Assembly: GCA_026545765.1 (NCBI GenBank)
Contig: JAIFAC010000246.1
Coordinates: 1 to 64,000 of the forward strand
DNA length: 64,000 nt
DNA from: Plantago major
Taxonomy: Eukaryota > Streptophyta > Magnoliopsida > Lamiales > Plantaginaceae
Direction: 5' to 3'
Shown here: positions 35,629-45,600 of the stretch, one piece after another
Layout of the letters: every line of letters begins with the position of its first letter
Numbering within the stretch: the first letter of the stretch is position 1
Made by a program: the position numbers and the translations under genes
Notes under the pieces: model-generated
Told to the model about the DNA's origin: nothing
Seen by the model: only the letters and a program-made list of their open reading frames with translations
The model's database searches: none

Positions 35629-36504
35629 ATGGCTGCAGCAACAGTACCAACTCAAATGAATACCTTCGAACCATCATCTGATCTGATACAGGAAGAAGAA
35701 TGTGATACTCTCCTCTTATATCTTCCAGGTATGGCCATTTGAATGCATAACTATAATAGTCTTGAGCAGATTTCCTCTTTTTGTTAAGGGAGATTTCCAT
35801 CTTACTACGAAATGCACTGGATTTTGACAGGGTATACAAAGGAGCAGCTGAGAGTTCAGCTATCTAAATCAGGGTTCTTGAAGGTCAGTGGAACAAGGCC
35901 AATGGGAGAAAACAAGTTGAGCAGCTTCCAGAAAGACTTTCCTATCTCAAAAAATTGTGACGCGAGCAAAATCAGTGCAAAATTTGAAGGTGGTATATTG
36001 TACATAAGGCAGCCTAAGTTGATTGTTCCAGCAAAGAACGAAGAAACCGTTTTGCCAGCCCCAGAAACTCCACGACCTCAGAAGGCCGAAGAGTCGAAAG
36101 CTACAAGGACCGATCAAGGACAAACTAACACTTCAAACGATGATAAGGTGAAGCAAAATACCCTTAAAGAACATCTTGAGAAGTCATTTCAAGAAGAGCC
36201 AAAATCCACAAATACGGAGGAGAAAGTTATCAGCAAGAATGAGGATCACAAGGCTAAACCAGAAACGTCAACTGAAGAACATAAGAATGCTCAAGAAAAT
36301 AGTATCTCTGAGTTTATGAAGAGAGAAGGTATGCAGAATCCATTGGCCAAACTATCTGGTCCTGTGCTTAATGAAGGAGCTCCAGCAACAAAATTGAAGA
36401 AAGCAAGGAAGATGATGAACGTGGTTTTAGTCGTGCTGGTAGCTTTTGGGCTGGGAATGTATTTCAGTAACTTCATCTCGCGTTCCAGTGAACCAAAGAT
36501 ATGA
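35629..36504 (+). CDS. RTM2-like membrane-anchored HSP20 (alpha-crystallin domain) protein
   Basis: Two exons: 35629-35728 and 35831-36504, intron GTATGG...GACAG, joined in frame to give 257 residues. Residues about 20-105 form the HSP20 fold (CDTLLLYLPGYTKEQLRVQL, FLKVSGTRP, FQKDFPISKNCDASKISAKF, GGILYIRQPKL). A Lys/Glu-rich low-complexity linker follows, then one hydrophobic helix near the C-terminus (VVLVVLVAFGLGMYF) and a short polar tail. This is the layout of Arabidopsis RTM2 and its relatives, which are phloem-associated small heat-shock-like proteins; RTM2 itself restricts long-distance potyvirus movement. The specific role of this copy is unknown. The start is the first ATG in the exon, and splicing preserves the conserved LPGY. 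It converges with the dsRNA-binding gene, about 170 bases apart. Confidence 0.88.
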
Positions 36505-36672
36505 AGATTGTCATGACTACAACATATATTTTACATATTAATCATGCATTTGTCACTGTTACATGAATAATGGAGCTTAAAGATTTCAGGTTTCCAAATC
36601 ATATACATGAATGACATTTTCCATCAGTTCATAATTTGAGACTAAGATGCAAGTAACTAGAACAAAGCATAT

Positions 36673-38035
36673 TTAACAATGGATAGGTTTATTATAAGTT
36701 GAACTGGAGCTTGATGAAGATCCAGCTTTAACAGAAATCACCGTGACTGATCCCAAACAAGGAGAGAATTCGAGAAAGTAGCGAGGCTCAAATAACTTAC
36801 CTGCATCAGTTGAGAAATGATGATTAACTAAGCAAATTTTGAGAAATTCAGTTTCAATCTCTGTTAAGGAGACGATAAGTGGAAAAACTCCAAGCTTACG
36901 TTCCATAAAGGAGGAGTAAGCAGCCTTGGCAGCATTCAGCTCTGCTAGTTTCTTGGACTTGGCTGCTGCACCTTGATAAACTACCCCTCCTACTTCCACA
37001 ATTGAGGAAAATGTTCGATAACGAGGTTCATCAGAATCTTTTGTTTTGTACATAGGAGGCAAAATTCCTTCGTCATCCGTCAGGTTCCTTAAGAGATTCT
37101 TGTAGGAGTAGGGATCATTCTTGCAACACGCATAAAAAAACGAGTATAAGTGACTAAAACCTGGAGGGCTCATCTTTAAGTTTCAGAAGTTAATTACCTC
37201 ATGGAATTCGTCTGTGGACAATGATGACAACGCTTCTTGTGCAGCATCATCCTCTGCTTCCTCTACTGTCTTATGGTAAACTTGGCTTTGGAACCATTCT
37301 TCACCAACATTTACTTTGGTCCTGAAGCAAAGATCATCCAGACCCTCCTTTTTAGTGTAATATACTGGTAAGCGAAGATTCTTCTCTTGAGCATAAATCT
37401 TGAGTTCCTTCTTGAATCGCGCCTTCACATCTGACAACTTGAAAAACCATTACATACAGTTAATTTCATAGAGAGCATAGGCAAACTTAGTAAACAACTG
37501 TGTGCAAAATGTTAACCGTGGTGTTTCACAGCCAAGTCACTTTGGCATTCCATCTTGGAATTCTTCTCTCCTTTATCACTGCTTTGGCTTGAAGTCTCTG
37601 CATAACATGATAATTGATACACATATAAACTGTGAAGAGCTAAAGAAAACAATTTATGAAAATTGAGTACTAACAGAGTTAATTGCTTGAAACTCAAAAG
37701 TTCTGTAATTGAATTTTTTTATTATGCTAACCATATAGACTAACTGGAAAAAAAGTGATCACGTTATTAGACTGATCTTTAGATGATATTTCGGTGGAGC
37801 TTATGAGAACCATGTATTTGATACCAGAATTGAAGTTGAGAAATGCAACTTTAGCAGCTTCATTTAAGGCTTGTTTGGACTTGTTACAAACGGCAGGTGT
37901 ATCAAAGGTCTTGCGATTCACCACAACAGAGGCTTTGAAGTTTGGGCAGTGATCTTCACCATCTTTCATGCAAGTGTAACTTGGCAATGCCCATCTTCTT
38001 TTATGGCACAATTCCTGCAACTTGGACCTGTACAT
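36673..38035 (-). CDS. Double-stranded RNA-binding protein with three dsRBDs (DRB family)
   Basis: Probably four exons on the minus strand. dsRBD1 is in 37820-38035 (YRSKLQELCHKRRWALPSYT ... SKQALNEAAKVAFLNF). A short linker exon follows at about 37515-37597 (SSQSSDKGEKNSKMECQ). dsRBD2 is in 37197-37437 (FKKELKIYAQEKNLRLPVYY ... AEDDAAQEALSSL). dsRBD3 is in about 36880-37130 (SYKNLLRNLTDDEGILPPMY ... KKLAELNAAKAAYSSF), then a tail ending in a serine run. Each domain shows the N-terminal LxE helix and the C-terminal KxxAxxxAAxxA helix that contact dsRNA. DRB proteins assist Dicer-like enzymes or compete for dsRNA; Arabidopsis DRB1-5 carry two domains, so three is less usual. The linker exon borders are approximate, because the obvious donor at 37520 does not keep frame with dsRBD2. 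Confidence 0.8.
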
Positions 38036-38812
38036 CTTTCACTTCTTTTTTGCATTCGACAGTTGTGAGTAGGCATTAAGATGAGTGTGAATTTATAGCA
38101 TATATTGAAACTGTGATACAAAGAAAGAAGGAAATGCAGCAGAGACCTGTACAATCATGAGGCTCATAGCTCCAGTGTGTGTTGTACCCTTTATTGCCAA
38201 GAAATGAAAAGTTCTTGAACTTCTTCAAAAATATTTTAGAAGCTACATTTAAAATTTTCAACTCTGTAACAATTTTTATCTTGACATTCTACTGTTTCCC
38301 TTGACAAGAGACACTAGTCCAATAAACCTTTTATCTTCTAACAATAACGGAATCCGCTTCCAGAAAACCCTCCCAAGTTTCTTACCAAGAGGATATTACT
38401 TCTTTTGGACCAGAAATCCCTCCCGAGTCTCTTAACAAGAGGATATTACTTCTTTCTTTCAATCAACTGAGCCACCCAGATCAAAGTGTTGTAATATTGA
38501 TAATAGATACTAGTAGTATCGTTTTCTCACATGAACAAAAAAAAAAAAAAAAAACAGAAAATACAAGGTCAATTCTCAACAGTTTGAGTTAATTAATACA
38601 TAAGCTGCAAATCTTTCTTAATTCGTTCCTATTTCTTTTGTTTGATTCATTCAGCCCATTATGAACCCGAAAACCAATTGAATCTTGGAGGGTATCCTCG
38701 TTGATCATGGTGGCGAATAAACCTGTAGGACAGTGCATTGCATATTCGCATGCCTTAATTGAACGCTGTCATTCCAACAATTATCCATCAAAGAGTCTTG
38801 TATCTCCAGAAC
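38036..38812. other. Intergenic DNA with a short tandem duplication
   Basis: A unit of about 50 bases is present twice at 38360-38455 (CAAGAGGATATTACTTCTT in both). A poly-A run lies at 38537-38556. The segment holds the 5' side of the dsRNA-binding gene and the 3' untranslated side of the MetE gene; no separate gene is seen. Confidence 0.45.
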
Positions 38813-41800
38813 TCATGACTTAGCAGTAGCCAACTGTTGGCGCATCAACTTAGCAGCTGCAACCATATTGCTCAATGCAGGCTTGACTTCTTCATATTTA
38901 CGCGTCTTTAGGCCACAATCTGGGTTGACCCAGAGCACTTTGCTGTCCAGGACTGCAAGTGCTTTGTTGATACGATCAGCAATCTCTTCTGTAGATGGGA
39001 TCCTTGGTGAATGGATATCATATACACCAGGACCAATGCCAGCACTATAATTCACTCCCTCCTGGAAAACAGAAAGAAGCTTTTGATTCGACCTGGAATT
39101 CTCAATAGTGACAACATCTGCATCCATGTCTATAATTGCGTGGATAATGTCGTTGAAGTTCGAGTAGCACATATGTGTGTGGATCTGCCAATAGAATAAA
39201 TATACACTGTTTAGATGCACTGGAAACCGACCCCTTAAAAGTATGATGATTCAAAAAAATCTGAAATATCAAGTACAGTATCACTTCAACCCCTGAAGTT
39301 TGGCAAGTCTGCAGTAGCCCAAGTAAGGACAATATGCAACTCGTTCGTTGAAATTTGAAACTTGGTGTCAAAAGCACTAAAATTTATGTCACACTTCTCC
39401 AGCTACTGTGCAACGACTGCACAGCCGAAGTGATCGGAAGAGGGTTATAGTTTTTGCAAAATGTCTAGACTTATCCTCCAAAACTAAATCCACCCGAACA
39501 TTCAAGGCAAGAGATTTAAAAAATTTTAGGATCAGGAAATTGCAAAGAGACTCGTTTGAGCAATGTCAAAATGACAAAAATAAACCTCCAACGTTGAATA
39601 AACTCATGTCCTCATGCATACATCACACGGCATCAGATGGTGCACTAACATTAAATTCCATTATCTCATGGGACCAACCACTAACAAGCTCAAGCCCAAG
39701 GGTTTTAAGGCAATTTTATCATTACAAACGCCCATCAGTGGTCACAAAAAAACTTCACATTGTTTCTGGCAAATTCATTTACACATTGTAATTCCGTGTT
39801 ATGTTATAGCTTGTATTTTTTTCAGGGTCATACTTATGAAAAGTAGGTGTAGTTATTCCAGGCTAGCATTAATAACTAGCAAAATGTATGGGCACCATAA
39901 TTTCCTGGTAGGCTGGCATTATTTCTAAGGTAAGAAAGGAGGCAAACCTGGGTACTGTCTTGAACGGCACAATTTGTTATCCTGAAGGATTGTACAGCCC
40001 AGTCCAAGTAAAATGCTTGATCCGCTTTTCTAAGAGGCAAACCTTCTCTCAAAGCAGCCTCATCGATTTGAATAATACTTATTCCTGCTTTCTCAAGATC
40101 TTGAACCTCATCCTTGATGGCTAAAGCTATCTGCAAGCAAGTCTCGGACCTAAAACAAGCAAAGAACCTCAACAAGTTTAACGCCAAATCTTCAGAAATG
40201 TACCTAGCAAGCACAATAAGTTGCCGACCTGGGTTGGTCATTTCTGACAAAAGACCAATTCAAAATGGTAACAGGGCCAGTAAGCATTCCTTTCATAGGC
40301 TGTTTTGTCATGCTTTGAGCCATTGTAGACCAGAAAACAGTTATTGGTTTTGGACGATTGACATCGCCATATATTATAGGTGGCTTCACGCATCTGGATC
40401 CATATGATTGAACCCATCCATTTGAAGTGAAAGCAAAACCAGATAGGTGCTCTCCGAAATACTCCACCATGTCATTTCTCTGTACTTGTCCATTAAACAA
40501 CAATAAGACTTTAATTTTGGCTAAGTAGTTGTGCAACCATAGTAAAATTAGCATTATGTAACCTCTGGTTCTCCATGAACAAGAATGTCAATGCCAAGCT
40601 CTTCTTGAATCCTCACAACTTCTGCTATTTCCTCCTTTATTGCCTTGACATATTCTTCCTCAGATATCCTAAGAGAATCACATTGTCTTAAGGTCAAAGG
40701 CAACCGAGATAAGACATATCGATGAAGTTCACCAGTGGTTTAATGCAATATTCCAGAAGACAGTTCAAGTGCCCTAGTAGGGATTTTTTAGGATAGCTCA
40801 AGCAAACTACAGGGGTGTTGTGTAGAACTATTATTTCCTAGTATAAGTTTAAGGGGCTAAACCTGTTAGCCTTGTACTCACGGCGTAGTATCCTAAGCCC
40901 GGAAGTTTGAGGAAAAGATCCAATAGTAGTGGTTGGAAGAATAGGAAGATTTAGCCTTTTCAGCTGAGTTCCCAGCCTAGATCTCACATCTGTAGCCCTA
41001 CGGTGATTCGAACCCTTCAAGGCATCAACCTGAGAATATATAAGAAACAGAATAAATAGTGTTTAGGAAAAGAAAGAAGATAAAAAGTTATGAAAGAAAT
41101 ATGAATACTGGACGCAATAGCCAAGGACTTACAGCTTTCTGAACAGCTTCATCATTCACTCTGGGGGATGATCTTCTCGAAGCTTGGGCTGCTGCATTGG
41201 CAGAGAAGAACGCCTAAAGAAAACAAACTAATTAACAAAGGGCAATAATTCGGCTATATCATCCTAAGCTTTGACATACATCTTCAGTATTGTAATGGAA
41301 ACAAAAACCCATGGTACCCAAGTATCATTTGATATTTGTTTCACAAGAAAACAAGAGATGGTAAAATGTTGTTGATTATGAAGGTACCACGGAAAAAAGT
41401 GTGCAGTTTAATGGGTATCTGATGTTGAACTAATTGTGGATAGGTTTGAATATCAATCAGACATACAGACAGTCAACAATTTAAACTTGCCTGAGTTATA
41501 CATTTCTTCGATCAATCAGAAATAAGAATAATCTCAATAACCTTGGCCGCATATATTTACTATTGACAAGTAATAATATTCGGTAGTCAGGTGTTCTATA
41601 ATATCAACAAATACATGGAGCTAAATATCTGGTCAAATTGAGCAGCAACAAGTATAATTAGTACCTTATTTTAGATATAAGAAAAATCACATCAGAATAC
41701 AAGTTGATAATCCTACATAGATGAAGATTTGTGAGCGATATGTGGTTTCTGTAGTCGTAGATACTGAGACGCCCACTTACTATAAGGCCTTTCTTGTTTT

Positions 41801-44063
41801 CAAGTGAGATCATGGCTGAAAAGAAGATAAAGATTGCTTACAAGGGAGTACTTTTAATCACGAAAAGTTTATATCTATTGTCTATAAAAGCTGGCTCTCT
41901 CTTTGAAGAATTCAAATGAGCTTGACAAAGTACAGAACAGTGATATACCAATAGTTCTGGTTAAAATCTAGCAATTTTGGTTTATTCTTTCAACAATTAT
42001 GATAAAGGACAGATACAGAACAAAGCATAAACAAGAATAGAAATAAAAGTGAAGCACCTCATCCTTCAAGCCAGATAGTGCGTCTGCCAACGCATTAACT
42101 TCAAGTAACTTCTGTGCAGCAAATGCAAGCCATGATTTGAGTTCTTTGTCCAGCTTAGTTTCATCCACCAAGTCAACGGCAGTGTGGAGAAGAGAACATG
42201 AAGTAGAGACAACAAGATTGTCTGGAAGAATGAGAAAAGATGTTAATGATTGTTTGTTCCAATTGTAAAGGTCTGAAATCCTACACTACAAAAGAAAATT
42301 AATTTATTCCAATTGCAAAGCTACAGAAAGGAAGACATGTTCATGGATATGGTTGAAAGAATTTCATTTAGCTTATCCTGGAAATTACAAGTGTTACATT
42401 GCAACAATTACTTGTATGTTTTATTGGTCAAAGTTCAGATATCAAAGACAAAAATACCAGGAGTAAGATCAAGATTGGCAGAAAAGTAAGATCAAGATAG
42501 GCAGAGAAGTAGACCAAAGCATAGACTGAAAATATTTTATCTAAAGGGAAAGAGATATGACTGAATAATCATTCACGTGATATAATTCGGTGCTCTGAAC
42601 GGAAATTTGATAACTCAATAATCACTAATCAACGATAACCAAATTATATCACACTGTCAACATAGCTGCACATTATACACAATCTACAGGATTTCTAAGA
42701 CAATACCTTTTCCAACCATGTCCTTTACAGCCTGCAAGGTACTGAGAGAAGCATCTAGGTCATTAGCCCAAATGTTTCTTCCATCAACAACTCCGGCAAA
42801 TAGATACTTCCCAGAAGGAAACTCATTTCTAATGAGGCCAAGTGTCTTTGAACCACGGACTAAATCAAACCCAATAGCAGTAACACCCTTCAACGTCGTA
42901 ATTGTTTTATAGGCTTCAGTGGGGAGGTCAGCAAAATAAGTCTCAATAAGAACATTTAAACCAGAAGTTGACGGCTCTAATTCTTCGTAAGCATAAGTAA
43001 ATGCCTGCAGTCTTCGAGAATCCAGATCCAGGACAAGGGCAGGTTCATCAAACTGAATCCAGCTGGCACCAGCTGCCTTCAGCTCCGCCACAACTTCTCT
43101 TCATGGTAAAGCAATCATACAACAGTTATAGCATTCACATAAAACATGAATCCAAAGAACATTCATAAGCATCCTGATATCTTACTTGTAGACAGGAAGA
43201 ATCTTTTCTACTAGAGCAAGAAGAGAAAAATGTTCTTGAACACCTTTTGCTGGTTTTGATAACAGCAGGTAAGAAACAGGGCCTATGAGGACCGGGATCG
43301 TATCTATACCGAGCTACAACGAGGAAGAAGACATCATATACACAAGTCATTTCTAAATCAATGCGTATAATTTCTCATGTGTTAAGCAAATTGAACATTA
43401 ACAAAACTGACTGCTATATTGTAGCTACTTTTACGAAAACCAAATTCAGGTAGCAACACTATGGAAAATACGGATCAGGTATTAAAGATTCACGGATGAG
43501 AGTGCATAAACTTACAGCTTTAGCCTCCTTGTATTCTTGCACTGCCTTGTGAGATGCATAAGTGAATTCCACATCTGGTCCCAACTCAGGCACAATATAG
43601 TGGCTGCATCAACATAAACATATCGTATTAATTAGTACAGATAAAGGGGAAAAAATAAATAAATGAAGACTAAAGTGCACTGGTTAAAATCTCCCCCAGA
43701 AGCCATTACTTACTAGTTGGTATCAAACCATTTGGTCATTTCCATAGCGGGTACAGAGGCATTACCCCTGGCCATTGAGAAATAAACATCAAATCCTATC
43801 TCACCTCCACTCCAACCATATCTGGAAGGTACAGCTCCCAACATAGCAGTGGTATCCAACACTTGGTCATAGTAAGAGAACGTGTTGCTTGGAATATATT
43901 TGATCCCAGCATCAGCCATCTGCTTCCAAATCGACTTCCTCAGGCTTGTAGCCACATTCTCCAGCTCCTCAGCACTAGTCTTACCATCCCAGAAGGACTC
44001 TAACGCAAACTTGAGCTCCCTTTTTGTCCCCATGCGAGGATAACCAACAATATGAGATGCCAT
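38813..44063 (-). CDS. Cobalamin-independent methionine synthase (MetE), complete
   Basis: 5-methyltetrahydropteroyltriglutamate-homocysteine methyltransferase: makes methionine by moving a methyl group from methyl-tetrahydrofolate to homocysteine. Eleven coding exons: 43714-44063, 43516-43603, 43186-43313, 42707-43098, 42058-42221, 41133-41213, 40863-41029, 40563-40668, 40229-40479, 39948-40149, 38813-39184. They sum to 2301 bases, 766 residues plus stop, matching the family's usual 765, with GT-AG borders throughout. The N-terminal folate half starts [20 protein letters not shown]. The C-terminal half has the homocysteine site ([22 protein letters not shown]) and zinc ligands His and Cys in THMCYSNF, Glu in VTIENSR and Cys in NPDCGLKTR. 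No plastid transit peptide precedes the start, so it is cytosolic. The start codon follows a splice acceptor (ACACAG), so a 5'-UTR intron is likely. The segment after FPQT ([13 protein letters not shown]) departs from the common plant VELRRVRREYKA. Confidence 0.95.
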
Positions 44064-45600
44064 TGCCCTGTGTAACCCAGAGCACCCCTACGTCAATCAT
44101 GTATGTAGACAAAACTCAAAATCGATCACATTTCAGATGATGCACGTGCAAGACCGTCTAACAACAGAGCCTTAAGACATAAGGTAGCACAAGACCTAAA
44201 GAAAATCGCGTTCTTGCTCAAAAAAGTACCACCTTTGTAATGATGACATAATAAGGTAACAATACAATACTAGACCAGAGCAAAACAGGTTAGTTCTGTT
44301 GTGGCACAATAAGAGCTTAATTACACCTTTGAAACCTTCCCTAGTTTTCTCCAGACACAACACCCATATCACAACTCACAAGGTCAGTATCCAATAAATA
44401 GAAATGAATAAAATGGCCACCCAAAAATGGTACCTTTAACCTTTAGATGACAACCACAGCATTAAAAAAAAGTAATTTTTTTTTTTTTTTTTTGGGAAAG
44501 GTAAAAAAAAAGGTAAATTTGAAATGCGGCAATGTATCAAACAGTTGGCATGCGCATTGAGTACTTGTATGACAGGCAGGAATTACCAGAAAGGGAGGGT
44601 TTAGGGAGAGAAGGAGAAGAAAGTGTTGGTTATAGGATGAAGTTGGGATCGGCAGGAGGTTTGTATATGTTACCTGATACGAAAGCGGAAAGAAGCTGGA
44701 GAGTTGACATGGAAGGTGCAGGTTGAAAAATTGGGTAAGGAAACAGAAGATACTGGAGGAGGAGGACCATTACAACTACGCACCAATGACATCATCATCA
44801 TGGTGATGAACAGCAATGCCCCAACTCATGTTTTACTCTCAAAATCGCCCAAAAAGAGAAAACTAGTATCAAAACCAACCCTATGCTTACAAAACCTCTA
44901 CAAAATACTTGTTGGGACCGGGATATTTTATTAATTTAGTGAGATATTATATAATTTATAAAATAATAATTTTTTAATTTAAAGAGGTTTTACGTCTATA
45001 CATAATTGACCAATAAAATTTTCAAGTCGAATATACTAGTTACAATGTACTGTATATTAGTTAGAGATGAAAAATAAATTAAAAAACAAGTTTCAAGTAA
45101 CATTCTATGAATTCATATTCAAATATTAGTTGGATTTTGAAGTTTGAATGGCATCTATTCAATTTTTTTTTTTTTTTGTATACAAGTAAAATACAAATTA
45201 TGGAGTAGACATTCGTGAGCTTGAGAACTTGATTACTGGTATGCATTACCGACACAAAATGGGCGTCCATCACTTGCTAGATTTCCCAGTGAAAACAATG
45301 AATGTCACGAAGTTCAGAACATAGAATAAATAGTGGCGGATACAATTCAAAATCCGATGGATGATCAAGCTGGGGATGATTAATTCAATGGCTTTGGAAC
45401 CAGTCACTCGGAAAAAAGCATTGCAAGCGACGCAACAACTCTTGAAAACTTTTTGTTGCAGTACAAGAAGACAACGCCACAACTCTCGAGAAAGTATTGG
45501 AAAAGGTAAGATTTTCCTTAAAAAATAGGAAAGTCAAGGTCTTTTTTGTGGTTTTTAGGTTTTTGTGATCTGATCGGCCGAGTTTCTTAAAAAATCGTCG
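44064..45600. promoter_or_regulatory. Upstream region of MetE, then AT-rich DNA
   Basis: On the minus strand a donor-like CAGGTAACA near 44680, together with the acceptor just before the MetE start, suggests a 5'-UTR intron of about 0.6 kb with a leader exon around 44680-44790. A poly-T run is at 44479-44494 and another at 45164-45177. At 45380-45510 the plus strand reads DATTLENFLLQYKKTTPQLS in an open stretch, possibly part of a transposon protein. No other gene is supported. Confidence 0.4.

Noticed and set aside
39408..39928. Plus-strand open frames of 127 and 104 codons
   Set aside because: They lie over a MetE intron, have no motif and no normal start context.
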